This document shows, piece by piece, positions 1 through 11,382 of a stretch of 64,000 bases of DNA; the first letter of the stretch is position 1, and each line of letters begins with the position of its first letter. The stretch comes from Trichoderma breve. Lineage: Eukaryota; Ascomycota; Sordariomycetes; Hypocreales; Hypocreaceae. The position numbers and the translations under genes were made by a program. The stretch is taken from assembly GCF_028502605.1 (NCBI RefSeq), contig NC_079233.1, positions 5,456,001 through 5,520,000 on the forward strand, read 5' to 3'. A model generated the notes under the pieces. It was not told the origin of the DNA and ran no database searches. It was given only the letters and a program-made list of their open reading frames with translations.

Positions 1-1963
1 GCCCAGCTCAAGGAAGTAATTGAGGTTGGACTCGACGCGGAATGAGTCGACGCTCAGATCGCCGCTGGTGAGCGAAATGAGCGGACGGTTGGTCAACTCG
101 GCGATACACTCGGCGGTGCATGTCTTTCCGACACCTGGCGCACCGTGGAGCAGGAAGATGCGACCCTCGCCCTTGTTGCGGATGAAGTCGTTGCCCCAGG
201 GAGCCACTTGGCCATCAACGCCGGTGGTGTATTGGCCGATGAGGGCCCTCACGGTCATCTTGATGTCATCGTCCAGGACGAGATACTTGAAAGCCTCCTT
301 GTCGGGCTTGACTGGGCTGAGATTGGCAACATGAAGATTTCCCCAGCGGCGAGTACCAAGGATGAAGCCTGGAATTGTCTTGCTGAGAACGAAGTAAAAA
401 AGGTCGTTGTCGGGAGGAGTGTCGCATAGAGGATCGAGATCCTCAAATCCGACAAAGGGGCCGTCGTTCTCCCTAGATCGATCTTTATCGCAAACAGTGC
501 AGCCGCATCTTGGGAGGTTCAGAGGAAGGAAGTCTTTGTTAGGGATACCCTGAGTCACGCGGCGGCGATGAGGTTGAGGATATCGCCTTCCATCCCAATC
601 GGGGGACGACTCAAAGAACTTGTCGAAACCCGAGGCATCGCAAATGACACGGCCGTTCATGAAGCCAGTCGCACCACCAGGAAGTCTGCTGCCGGAGCCA
701 GAGTTGACGAGAAGGCCATCATACTCCATGTAGGTAGGTCGCTTCAGGAGCTCCCAGTATAGCTTGCCTTCTTCAATCATCTTTTCACGCATTGGGAGGC
801 CGCCTTGGGCTTCAAGGTCGTCTTTCCAAAAGTCCGCAGGAATAACAGACAGGGAGCTGATAACTTGTTCGCCTGGCCACGGAGTCACAATGACACTCTC
901 CATGAATCGACCGACCTTGGCGCCATTGGACTCCAGCGACCAGCAGCTGAGTCTATAGTTGTCCAGGCCACCGTGGACACGGTTTCCAATGCTGACACTG
1001 CTAATAACCAATGGCGTCCAAATGTCGAATTTCTTCACGTAGATGACTCGACCCGGCTTAAGAAGGAGCCAGAAATAGTCAAATGTGGCTGTAGGAGTCT
1101 CAAGCTTGTGACGCTCCTCTTCTTTGGCAATCTCATCCTTGAAGTTCTCACCAAGAAACTTGAGGAGAACATCAATGTGGTGCGCCGTGGTCTCAGCATA
1201 CTCAACGCTATGCTCATCAGGCTGGTTATCACGATACTCGGACAGCTCATAGCGATGATGGTAGAGTACACGGTAGGGTGCGCTGATCTGGACCGACTTC
1301 CCATTGAGGTTGATGTTCGGGTAGTATCGGATGACAGCTCTAAGAGCATTGAGGAGATGATTAGAATAGATGACCATGAGAGGGGTCTCTACTTGAGGAG
1401 TTCCCGGCGGGTCATAATATTGCTCTTCCTCGGTATAATAGCCATCGCTTCGATAGTCGACGTTGTCAAAAGCCGCTGTGATGGGTCGATCCAAGTTAGG
1501 ATTTACCCGACGAGGATGAACTATGTGTCTGTTGTTATCAATGCTCCTCCCCTCAATGCACACATTGGTAACAATCTCAAAGATGGGCTTTTTGATAAGT
1601 TCGCCACCCTCGTCGGTTTCATCATCCTTGATTTCGTAGCTAGTCACGTTCTCAAATGGTTTGGAGCTTCGCAAGCCTGGCAGCCCAAGGTATCAGCAAT
1701 GAATTATAAAGATAGAGGGGGGTTCTCAACTTACGCCCAATGAAATGTCTATTCTGGTTAACATGGTTAAGGGTATAGAGGATCTCAGGAACCTCGCCGT
1801 CGACGGCATACTTGAGTCGTCGCGGGTTAGGCAACAAACTACGCGGTCCTAGCTCTTCGAAACCATCGCTCATGCTGTCCTCGCGGTCGTAATCCCGAAC
1901 GATGGGCCTACGGCGATCATAGTCCCGAGGCACATAGTCCCGAACGAAGCGAGGTTCAGCCAT
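1..1963 (-). CDS. AAA-family ATPase with long fungal N-terminal domain (3' end outside window)
   Basis: The ATG is at 1963-1961. Exon 1 is 1735-1963 and a 58-nt intron (GTAAGT donor, CAG acceptor) lies at 1677-1734. Exon 2 runs from 1676 off the left edge. Splicing gives IGRLRSSKPFENV at the junction with an open frame throughout. The N-terminus is rich in Arg, Asp and Tyr. A domain of several hundred residues follows, of the type found before the ATPase module in a large fungal family (DUF7025-like). The Walker A loop LLHGAPGVGKTCTAE is encoded near 125-165; Walker B and the arginine finger lie outside the window. Family knowledge: these proteins resemble the Bcs1/AAA fold, but their substrates are mostly unknown. 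No specific function is claimed. The ATPase assignment is firm; the N-terminal family name is from memory. Confidence 0.85.
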
Positions 1964-2997
1964 GATGCCGACGTGGAGTTACTTGGTTAGGGGTAGAGAT
2001 ACAAAGGCAAAGAAGAGAAACAGGTGGTATATGGAATGAATGGTTATAAATGGGTTGGATAAGAAACGCAAGAAATGTGACGGACCGAAGTGGCATTTGG
2101 GCCAGGCAGTGGCAGACAGAGATTCTTATAAGCTCTAAATCAATCTAAGCTGATCGAATAACAGCTGGGCCAGTATTGTGACACCGAAGGCAGCAGCATC
2201 CTGATCTCGGTCTGCTCAAGCTAGTGAGGCTCTCTGCCTGGCGCTCAGCCCAACAGACCATCATTGCGACACTCCAGCACAATGCGACGAGTATGAATTT
2301 GGACTAGGCTTATGCAGAGCAACCGCCGGACGATTTGCAGGCCTGTAGCGTGGATGAGTGCCGGCGAGGTGTATGTAAGTCAGTGGGAGGGCTGGAGGGG
2401 AAGCCTAAAATGAGGCTGTGAACTGCATCGCTCGTTGGTCCAAACAAGCGTTGTGTTGTCACTGTCATGCAGCTTGCCCACTGGGGCTGAGATAAACGTC
2501 TAATAAGCGTCTGAAGGAATCCTTGTCAGACGGAGCAACTCGCTAGATTGAAACGGTTATAGGCGGCAGAGATAGGGCTGTACGACATGATTTTGTGGTG
2601 AAAGGAAGTTCTATTGGGCCTCGTGACTATGAAATCTGGGGTATCTCTTGTGACGCTGTCCACGGTCCGTCAAGATACCGTCTTTGTTTGTTTGTCTGCA
2701 CGATGTGCCGTGATATATGGTAGATACCATTCCCCCACCACATGACGCTTCGTTGGAGCCAAGGCCTAGATGTTCGGATTAGCGCCTCAATGGCCATTCG
2801 GAGGGAGAAAAAAAAAACATCATGGCAGAGACAAACAACAGATAGGGTACAGTGAAGTAGAACGAGATGGCAACATACCCAAAGTCGCTTCCAGTATGAT
2901 TGTAAGGCGGGCCATGCTGCGGTTTGTACATAGCTGCCATCCTGGATAGTGTGATGCCCTAGTATCATGAATCAATCACCTGGATCTTGTTATCTCG
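1964..2997. other. Intergenic: 5' flank of the AAA ATPase gene and 3' flank of atg6
   Basis: No supported gene. The longest open frame on the minus strand (2627-2968) has no recognisable domain and lies in the 3' flank of atg6. A run of A occurs near 2810. Nothing else stands out. Confidence 0.5.
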
Positions 2998-4536
2998 CTA
3001 GGTGCCGTTTCTCGCATTTGAAGTCACATTGCTAGCATGGGCTAGCAGAAACTTGCAGCATGTGAGCGTGAGTTTGCATGCTTTTGTCCATCCATCGTCC
3101 TGCGCAATACCGAGCTTGATACTGGTATCCCCAATCTTGTCTCCTTCGATCTTGTACGGAAGAGTCAATGGGACGCCCGTTGACTCTGTTTGCTGTTGAA
3201 CAAAGACGCCCAGTTGCCGAACTAGCTCGAGGAAACCAACCATTGCAGTATCGAATTTGCGGTGCATAAACGTGAGCCCAAGCGGCATGTCTCCTGAGCT
3301 GTACAACTCTAGGACCTGTTTCTTTGGGGGCGCATGCATTGTCCGGCCTCCTAACCTACTGGATGCTGGGTTTGGCAGCTCGTACCGGATGATTTTGGAG
3401 GTACTCCCCAACGGCACCGGTTCGTACCCTTGGAATCTATACCCAAGCTTATCAGCAACTGTCACCAGCAGGAGCAGCGCATGGCCCCAAGCGGCATTGA
3501 CTTCTGGCCAATCCACAGGTTTATTGGAGAGCCTGCCTAGGCGCAAGCCGTTGATGGTAGCAAAGCTCCCGTCGTGGCTGATGCAAAAGGTGTCGTTGTA
3601 GACATTGGATCGTTGTAGCTTCTCAAGCAGCTGCGAGTCATTGTTATACTTCGCATTTATGCTGTCGCGCTCAGCCTGGAAGTCTGCCATTTTGGTGGCA
3701 AAGGCGTTCCTTTCCCTCCAAAAGTTCTCCTCTTCTTTGTCCAGCTGTCGAGACTCCTCCTCTAATGCCCATATCTCCTCATCCAAGGTATCCTTCTCAG
3801 CTTCCAGCCTTTTCAGCTCCTCCATTGCAGCGGCCTTGTCTTTCTCTGCCTTCTTCAGAGCTTCTTTCCAAGCCTTGACGTCCTCTTCACTCGGTCGATT
3901 ACTTTGGACATCTTTCAGGTATTGGACATATGCGTCTCTTTCCTTGGATGCGGAATCGAGTTTCTTTTGGAGGCCTTCCACTAGTAGTTCGGTACAATCC
4001 ACACAGACTGGGTGATCGATGTCGGACCTGGCGGACAATATTTCGAATAGCCGGTTTATCTTGTCCAAGTCATCTCCTTTATTTGCCTGGGGCTCGTCTT
4101 CTGGGGCTCCATTTGTGCTAGATCCTCGTCGGCGCGGGGGGATTATTGCTCGTTCTTTCTGCTGCTGCTGAGGTGATAGAGGATGCCCAACTTGTGACTC
4201 GGTGAGATAGATGAAGGACATTGTAGCGTCGCGGGGCTGGCCACCCCGGTATCGCTTGAAGGTCGGCGCGGTAGCATTTTGCGATACTTTATCGTAGAGT
4301 GACTTTCGTGATTGTTCTTGAGCTTGGAGTACTGATGGTCGCGGGGTTGAGGCTTTGGTCGCTGTTTGTGAAGACGATGTGGCTGCTGTGTGACAGAACA
4401 ACTAGATTAGCAACTGCGCATGCTTTCAGCGACACTGACCTTCACACTTACAAACAAGGAGATCATATGCGGCTGGGTTGAGGTCGTCGAGAGAGCTGTC
4501 CAGCTTCAACGGCTGGCGGCACTTTTGGCAATGCAT
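2998..4536 (-). CDS. atg6: Atg6/Vps30 (Beclin 1), subunit of the Vps34 PI3-kinase complexes
   Basis: Start ATG 4536-4534. Exon 1 is 4452-4536, a 66-nt intron (GTAAGT...CACAG) spans 4386-4451, and exon 2 is 2998-4385. The product is 490 residues. Residues 1-10 hold a CxxC pair (MHCQKCRQPL) as in fungal Atg6. A second CxxC (VCVDC) lies just before a long charged coiled coil (about residues 150-270). The C-terminal third is the BARA membrane-binding domain, seen in NDTFCISHDGSFATINGLRL and in WTKACKLTLTCCKFLLAHA at the end. Family role: Atg6 bridges Vps34/Vps15 to Atg14 (autophagy, complex I) or Vps38 (endosomes, complex II). Length matches filamentous-fungal homologues. It is transcribed divergently from scm3. 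A slightly different acceptor (3 nt away) would drop one residue. Atg14 is encoded further along this window. Confidence 0.93.
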
Positions 4537-5170
4537 CTCGATGGCTTGGTGGCGGAGAAAGATGGGAGAGGTTCGTTTGGTTGCGAGTCGAAGTGCCGTT
4601 TCATGCTCTGGTTGTCATCTATATAGGTAAAGAGAAGGAAACCTGCCTGAGGCGGAAAAGATTTGCTGCGAGGAAGAGTAAATGCTAATGTTGAGTCTAG
4701 ATAAGTTGTATCAATACATGGTGGAAACTTGTAGTATCAGGGTCTGGCTCTTTGACCCTGTGACGCCATGGAGATTGAGGCGCTGCACGCCCCGCTATAC
4801 TGCCTGTAGCACTGGCGCATTTAGAGCTTAGTTGCTTAGCTCCAGAGTGATCAGTGGCCTCACTGCACTGTATTTGCAGCTTTCCTAGAGGTGCAGCCAC
4901 TTAACGCGCCGCTGGACGGAATCGCGACGCGAATGCGCTACTCCATCTTTGTGCAACATCCATCTCGTTGCTCCCGCAACCATCTTTTATCCAAGCTCCG
5001 AGTGCCGCATTTTCGGCCATCTTCAACGCCCCAGGTCAGGTCGCCAGGAGGTTGGCAGCCCGCAGCGCCCAAGACTGGCACAGTCTCAATATCCTCTTTA
5101 TATCAATTGACAATACTTTTTCTCTCTCTGTATCTTATATCGATCACCGCAATTTGGGTTTAATCTAGCT
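4537..5170. promoter_or_regulatory. Divergent promoter region between atg6 and scm3
   Basis: These 634 bases separate two start codons facing away from each other, so the stretch must hold both promoters. A pyrimidine-rich stretch (around 5118-5136) lies shortly upstream of the scm3 ATG, as is usual for fungal leaders. No specific factor site was identified. Confidence 0.5.
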
Positions 5171-8059
5171 ATGGAACCTCCGGCAAAGCGCCGCCGCATG
5201 AGCCAGTGGCTACTGGACAAAGAAAATGCCGACGAAGACGATGAGCTCGCCTCTCAGCCTTTCGAGGTTGAGGCGAAGCGAGATCCAGATTACAAGCTTT
5301 CTGTCGAACGAGCCTACGCAGACCAGCGATTTCAGATTACCATGGCGCATATCTTCGAAAAGTATGGCCGTGACTTCGACGGCATTGGCGACGAGATCGA
5401 TCTTGTGACAGGCGAGATTGTCGTTAACAATGGCCATGTTCGCAATATGCGCGACGAAGGAGACGTTGGAGATGGTCTAGCAGGCGACCTCGCGGACGGG
5501 GAGGATGACGAAGACGAAGGAATTCTGTTGGAGGATCTTTTTGATGACGAGGAGGAAGATGGAGACGAGGTTAGGGGACAAGAAAAGAGCCAGGGGGGTT
5601 TTGGAGCGAAATCACAGAATATCAACGATATGGATGACGACGAGGAAGATCGGATAATACAGGGCCGCGAGGCGTCTCGCGACTCACATTCTACAGCCCT
5701 TGTGCTGGGATCATCGTCAAGAAACACACTGGACGTTTCTAGAGCAGTCGCACGCAGCTCACTATATGCGGCGAAAGGTTTTGCGTCTCCCACGGAGCTA
5801 CCCTTTGCTTCCTCTCCATTCTCGTTCGACCGATCACCATTTGCCACGGAACCTTGGGGCTTCCCTGGCCATTTCGCTGATCCATTATGGGATCAACCCG
5901 AATTATTTGCAGTCCATCAGCCACAAAAGCAACAATTACCAATCAAACCTAGTCGATATAATTTCCCTTCGCAGAGTGGCGAAAGCTCAATCTGGGCGCC
6001 CAATTCGAAATTTCGAGACAATGAAGATGAACCCCTTCAATCAGCATTCACAAACACCTTTGGGAAGCACTTGCTCACAAGGAGGAAGAAAATTATCAGA
6101 CATCCATTGCTGCTGCCGCCTACGAAGCCTGTGGATGATGAGAGCAGGAGAGGAGAGGAGGAAGAGGAGGAAGATGAAGATGTGATTCTGACCGGGAAAA
6201 GATATAAAGAGAAGCAAACTACCGATGACACCTCAGCAGAGCCTGCTAGGCAGAGCAGTAATTTGCAACCATCCAAGAGCTTAGCGAGGAAAGAGGCTGA
6301 AGAAAGGGGAGGGGAAGGAACTTCGAGTGACAGCGGCTACAAGTCCGTGGGAAGCGCTCGGAGAAGCAGGAAGAGAAAACAGAGGTCAGGCGAAGACTTG
6401 ACCAGGAATGAGGCTTCAGCTACACCCTCTGAGAGTTTAAAGAGGGCCTCTAATCCACAACCCAACGAGCTTTCGCACAAAGTCAAAGAGCCAGACCTAA
6501 AGGCATCGCTTATTGAACTACCTGACGAGACCGATGGACGAAGGCGCTCTGGACGGACGAGGAAACAGGTTGAATTCCTGAACAAGATTTCTTGGGCTGA
6601 AGCATTGGCAGAGCGAAGTGCCGAGAAACACGACTTATATCCCAAACATGGAGAAGCTGAGGGGCCTGAATCGACCCCGGAATATGAAGAGCACCGTACC
6701 TTGTCAGAGCCAGAGACTGATTGTATCCCAGACTCAGCTGACGAAGAGGAGGAGGAAGAAGAAGGAGGAGAAGGAGAGGATGGCGATGCAAACCCCCAAA
6801 TCGATTTGCCTATTCCACATGAAAGCGAAGCTCGCCAACCAGAAATTGCTAATCAATCCCGTGCGCAAGTACCAGCTGGATTTCTCCGCAAGCCTGTCGA
6901 TTCTGGTTGCATTCTTTCGGACGACGAAGCCCCTACCTTGTTGTCCAAGCCGAGGAAATCTGCCCCCCGACGTATATCAACCAGTACGCTTCCCTTGCGG
7001 GAGATTCACGATGTCGAGGCTAATTCGAGAGCTGAAGCCAACTCCTCAGATGTTGGTAAAGAAAGGTTGTCAGGCTATTCTCTCAAAAAGCGCATGAGCA
7101 CGAAAAATGCCATTATAAACTCGTCTCCCACCGCGCATAAGGGAGGCATTGGACGCCTTGACATTCCATCCGAAGAATCCAGCGGCGAGGCACCATCATC
7201 CTCCTCTCCCACTCGCTTTTTGTCTCGAAACACTCTCGAGGTGTCCCTAGATGATACGCCTCAGACCTTAGAAACCTCAGCAAAGAAGGCGAGGAATCAG
7301 TCTGCGGTTATTCCGAATTCAAGCTCATCTGCTAGTGAAGACCCGAAGGCCATAACCTCTACGCAGAAGAGACGTCGCTCGAAGCCAGTAAAACATATAG
7401 CCGCCGTCACCGTCATTGACGATAGCTCTTACGAAACATTCGACGACCTTTCTCATACCGAATCTTCGCCGCTCGCCAAGGCTTCTCTGCGCGTCGAGCC
7501 AGCTCTTCCATCTCCCCGACGCACTATCTCGCCTCCCGAGGAAGTAAATCAGGCACTCGCACAATCTCCCTCAAAAGGACCTTCAAATTCTCCGTCGAAA
7601 TCCCCTTCAAAAGGAGCTTCAAATGCTCCGTCGAAGTCCCCCACGAAGAGCCCTTCAAAACGCGATTCGCAGTTGGCCTCCAGCATGGAGGTCGATAGGC
7701 CCTTGCCATCGTTGAACAATCCGCCTCAGACACCCCGTCGGCATCGCTCCTTGAAAGTCCCTTCTTCTCGACATTCTATCCTATCTTTGCTGTCTGATGA
7801 TGAAGACGAGGGGATTGACGAGCTAGGTCGCAATTTGACTGCGGTTCCCAAGTTGCTGAGTTCCGCGACGCAGACGACTGCACGCAAAGTGTGGAAGTCC
7901 AGCACCCTTACTAGAGAGGTGTACCATACTCCGGTCAAGAAAAGGCCGTCGGAGCCCGTCAGCCCTGGCAGCATTATCAAGACGCCTGGTGGCACACTGA
8001 GGGCGTGCGGGTTGGATGGATATAGATGTGGACGAGATTTCTGTTTTACGTGTCTATAA
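5171..8059 (+). CDS. scm3: Scm3/HJURP-family CENP-A chaperone
   Basis: A single exon encodes 962 residues. The N-terminus begins with a basic patch (PPAKRRRM). Residues 42-93 match the Scm3 domain: a helix (MAHIFEKYGRDFDGIGDEID) followed by TGEIVVNNGHVRNM. Family role: Scm3 binds the centromeric histone H3 variant CENP-A/Cse4 with H4 and delivers it to centromeres. The rest is acidic, serine-rich and probably disordered. It contains Asp/Glu runs near residues 100-140 and a short Ser-Pro-(Ser)-Lys repeat block encoded about 7564-7670. The last residues form a Cys-rich ending (CGLDGYRCGRDFCFTCL) that could bind zinc. Filamentous ascomycete Scm3 proteins are far longer than the yeast one, so the length is not odd. 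The domain call is strong; the tail's function is unknown. Confidence 0.85.
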   Translation: MEPPAKRRRMSQWLLDKENADEDDELASQPFEVEAKRDPDYKLSVERAYADQRFQITMAHIFEKYGRDFDGIGDEIDLVTGEIVVNNGHVRNMRDEGDVGDGLAGDLADGEDDEDEGILLEDLFDDEEEDGDEVRGQEKSQGGFGAKSQNINDMDDDEEDRIIQGREASRDSHSTALVLGSSSRNTLDVSRAVARSSLYAAKGFASPTELPFASSPFSFDRSPFATEPWGFPGHFADPLWDQPELFAVHQPQKQQLPIKPSRYNFPSQSGESSIWAPNSKFRDNEDEPLQSAFTNTFGKHLLTRRKKIIRHPLLLPPTKPVDDESRRGEEEEEEDEDVILTGKRYKEKQTTDDTSAEPARQSSNLQPSKSLARKEAEERGGEGTSSDSGYKSVGSARRSRKRKQRSGEDLTRNEASATPSESLKRASNPQPNELSHKVKEPDLKASLIELPDETDGRRRSGRTRKQVEFLNKISWAEALAERSAEKHDLYPKHGEAEGPESTPEYEEHRTLSEPETDCIPDSADEEEEEEEGGEGEDGDANPQIDLPIPHESEARQPEIANQSRAQVPAGFLRKPVDSGCILSDDEAPTLLSKPRKSAPRRISTSTLPLREIHDVEANSRAEANSSDVGKERLSGYSLKKRMSTKNAIINSSPTAHKGGIGRLDIPSEESSGEAPSSSSPTRFLSRNTLEVSLDDTPQTLETSAKKARNQSAVIPNSSSSASEDPKAITSTQKRRRSKPVKHIAAVTVIDDSSYETFDDLSHTESSPLAKASLRVEPALPSPRRTISPPEEVNQALAQSPSKGPSNSPSKSPSKGASNAPSKSPTKSPSKRDSQLASSMEVDRPLPSLNNPPQTPRRHRSLKVPSSRHSILSLLSDDEDEGIDELGRNLTAVPKLLSSATQTTARKVWKSSTLTREVYHTPVKKRPSEPVSPGSIIKTPGGTLRACGLDGYRCGRDFCFTCL
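7564..7670 (+). repeat. Ser-Pro-Ser-Lys coding repeats inside scm3
   Basis: Degenerate tandem codons spell SPSK, SNSPSKSPSK and SPTKSPSK over about 35 residues. Such SPxK-like units resemble DNA-minor-groove binding motifs of histone tails and CDK target sites; this role is inferred only. Confidence 0.6.
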
Positions 8060-8831
8060 AGCGTAGCTAATACCTAGTTATGGGAAAACAAGCGAGTGGG
8101 TAAGGAATTACGGGAAATCAACTGGCTGGCGCAATGGAGTAACATATATCGGGGGAATATTTATTTTTTCTTCTTTTCTTCTTTACAAAAAAGAGACGTA
8201 AAAAGGCAGTGTGAAATGGCAATATATTACCCGCTACCTCATATTAGGTACCCGCAAATCAAATCAAGTGTTCCAAGTCGTTAACAAGAAGCGAGAAACT
8301 ATGGATGAGAATCCCCCCCCCCCTTACCCTCTCTTGCCTCGCACCCGAGTTTGTCAAATGCCCGAATTTCCTGAAACGCCGTTGACCGACTGAGTGAGAT
8401 ACAGCTCCAGAGTTCATGAACTGGAAAGGGATAAGGGAAAGGGGATGAGTTAGGGAAGAAGGGGGGGAGGGGGGGATGGAGAGGTTTGTCCGCTGTAGTC
8501 ATTTCCTAGCCGCTTGCTTTCTTTCTCATATCCAGCACTGAATATTGTTGTTCCTGTCACACTTCCGCAAAAACGTCAACATAACAATTGCCGTCCATCG
8601 TAGTCCTTTTGCCCTTCCCATTGTTTTACCCATGGCGAGTCCCTCCTTGCACATATTCTGTCTTATCGAAAACGCATAAGCTTTATTAGGCAGTACGGCC
8701 GAATAGCTAGAGTTATCTTCAAGAGGCAATGATTCAAATGGCATGGATGAGGGCAGAAGAGCAAAAGGAAACGCGATACTCGAGATAGAAAAATAGGAAA
8801 AATAAATCAATAAATGGGCTCATTTGTGTCT
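8060..8831. other. Convergent 3' region between scm3 and the CK2 gene, with C11 and G7AG7 tracts
   Basis: No gene is seen. A run of 11 C occupies 8313-8323. A G7-A-G7 tract lies at 8461-8475 on the same strand, about 140 bases away. The two tracts could pair in a transcript, or the G tract could form a quadruplex. T-rich stretches occur near 8161-8185. Confidence 0.6.
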
Positions 8832-10279
8832 TCAGGACTTGTACGGTCCTCCGTTAGCGCCGATCAAGTTCTGCTTGAAAACTTCAGGATCCCGAACAGG
8901 GTTGAAATAGGCATGGGCCTGGGCCTCCTTTGCCGTGAGACGCTCCTGTTGAGAGAAAGAGTCAGTATTACAGTCCGCAAAAGAAAAAAAAGACGAAGAA
9001 GAAAAGGAAAACATAACGAACCTGGTGATCGTAGCGTAGCAGCTTATCAAGGAAGTCGATGGCTTCGTTAGAGACAAAACGCTGGTTTTCCGATGTGACA
9101 AAGCTATGCCAAGGCTTCTTCTGGAACCGTCCCAGAATATCATCATACTGTGCATCCAACTCAATTTCGTACTTGTCAAGGTAGTCAAAAAGATCGTCTG
9201 TGCCAAGGACCTTAGCGATCTTGACAAGCTGATCCGAGTTGCTGTTGCCGTGGAAGAATGGTTCTTTCCGGAAGATCATGGAGGCAAACATGGCGCCGAG
9301 ACTCCACATATCGAGGCTGTAGTCGTACTCCTGGAAATCGACTAGCAGCTCGGGTCCCTTGAAGTAACGAGATGCAACACGCACGTTGTATTCGGTTCCA
9401 GGATGGTAGAATTCAGCCAAGCCCCAATCAATCAGACGCAGCTATTGATACCCCACAAAGTTAGTACACATATACATACACGGATAGGCACAAGGGGGAT
9501 TATGATTGATGCTGGCTCAACCGGAAATTGTAACGCTGCGGTACCTTTCTGTTCTCATGGTCGATCATAACGTTATGAGGTTTGACGTCTCTGTGCATGA
9601 TTCCCTTGCTGTGGCAGTAGTCCAGAGCCTTGAGCAGCTCCAGGATGTAGAATCGCACGTCAAGGTCGTTGAACTTGGGGTACAGGCTTCGGAAGTCGGT
9701 GTTGTTGACATACTCGAAAATGAGAGACGGTGTCTTACTCTGCAGGGCGCCAGAACGCATTCCCGCGTCTCCCGTCAGCTCACCGCAACACGCATAGCAG
9801 GCAATTTGTGCTCATTAGGTTACTGACCTGAGAGTCTCGCACGACATCGAGCAGCGCAACGACGTTGGGGCCACCCGCCAGATTCTGCAGGATCTTGATC
9901 TCTCGCTTGATCTTCTTCTTCTTAACAGGCTTGAGAACCTTGACGACGCACTTCTGATAGTTGACGACGTTGATGCCCTCAAAGACCTCGGAGTACTTGC
10001 CCCGGCCTGTGCGTAGATTCTCGGGTTAGCCACGCGTGCCGACGCGGCAGCAGAGGGAACAGATCCAGAAGCCCGGAGGCCATCACAACGTACCGATCTT
10101 GCGAACGACCTCGTAGTTCTCGAGAACTCCCCAGCCTGCCGTCCATGTTAGCGCCTCCCGCATCGCTCGCGTGGTGATTGGGTTTGGGTTTGGGGCAACT
10201 CCGCACTGATGTTGACGCTGTCGTAGTCCCAGTAACTACGGGGCATGTTCTGGTTGACGTCGGCGTAGACGCGCGCCAT
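8832..10279 (-). CDS. cka1: Casein kinase 2 catalytic (alpha) subunit
   Basis: Six exons: 10207-10279, 10094-10135, 9828-10006, 9545-9739, 9022-9441 and 8832-8945. All five introns (71-103 nt) have GT-AG ends and join frames exactly, giving 340 residues. The kinase domain holds the glycine loop [11 protein letters not shown] (residues 39-49), catalytic Lys61, the CK2-specific basic cluster [11 protein letters not shown], the HRDVKPHN loop (Asp149) and DWG at 168-170. CK2 uses DWG instead of [18 protein letters not shown] and the C-terminal [15 protein letters not shown] complete the fold. Family role: a constitutively active Ser/Thr kinase of acidic sites, forming a tetramer with the beta subunit. 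In Neurospora the homologue acts in the circadian clock. Length fits the family. Its 3' end converges with scm3. The call is very secure. Confidence 0.97.
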
Positions 10280-11382
10280 CTTGGGCAGGCTCGGTCGCGG
10301 ATCAGCGACGCAATGAGGATAAGGGAAAAAGGATGCTGGCGATGTCCGCGCGGGTGCTTCAGGCGAGGATCTCTCTTGATCTCTGGCGACAGAGGTGAGA
10401 ATCCAAAGGTGGGATGTGCCGCCCGGCCAGGCCCCACACCGGCGCCAGCTGCGAGCGGCCATTGGCTGCAGCGCTTATCGCTTAGCCGATTCTGCTACGG
10501 GCAGAATTTTGAAGCTGAGCATTGCTGAGTCAGGATTCATTGCACTGGGATTCTGCGATTCCGTGCACTCAATCGCCGCATGTGAACATGGCGGCAGTGC
10601 TTTTGTGGCTCCCAGGCCGCTCCCAGGCCTAGCACCGCAGATCAGCTCCAGTACTGCTGTGCTAGCTACAGATTCGATGGATCACATATAATGGACTGCT
10701 AGGCGCATGCAGCCAGCTCTAGGTATTACCTGTTGCTTACTCCGGTTGCCGCCTATTAGACCGGCCTACTGCTCTTAGGAACACCTAGACATCACATTGA
10801 TACAACTCGAGTTTGGCGCAGGCATGTCTTTGCTTCATCATTATATAAGACTTGAGAATGTAGGAGTATCATGCTGCTCCATAAACTTCATCATAGGTAT
10901 CATAATAGGTAGCCACCTCACACATTCGCTACCAGCTACTTCATCATATCTTGCCAGACGCCGAATCCATCCCAATTGAAAACAATCCCTACTCAAAGTT
11001 TTCAGGTTAGTCCAGATGCCAACTCCAGAACAGCAAATGCCAAAACGATGAAAGAAAAAAGGGCTGTGTAGCCTCAGAGAGAAGATTATAAGAGTCTTCG
11101 TCACGCCGCTGTTGTCAACCCTCCCCAGATTTGGTCGTTGGTTCTTCGGGCCTCCATGCGCGATCTGACTAAGGATGACGATACAAAGGTTCTCATCATA
11201 TTGCGGTAAGGGGTTGAATAACAATAGTAGAAAATGTGCTTACTTACTAGTCGAGATGCCCTGGGAACGCGTTAAGAAATAAGTTGCAAATTGCTCAACA
11301 TGATGCGATAATATCCGCTAACCGGATAAAACATGCATGGCTGCTCGTTAAACCTGCCATGAGCTTTGCCATTAAAATGGCT
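10280..11382. promoter_or_regulatory. Upstream region of the CK2 gene
   Basis: About 1.1 kb with no supported gene. It must contain the CK2 promoter. An inverted CCAAT (ATTGG) lies at 10461-10465. The distal part (10700-11370) is AT-rich and is also the 3' flank of the next minus-strand gene. Confidence 0.4.

Noticed and set aside
805..1743. 312-codon plus-strand open frame with hydrophobic stretches
   Set aside because: It is exactly antisense to the AAA ATPase exon, which has recognisable domains and a proper splice junction.
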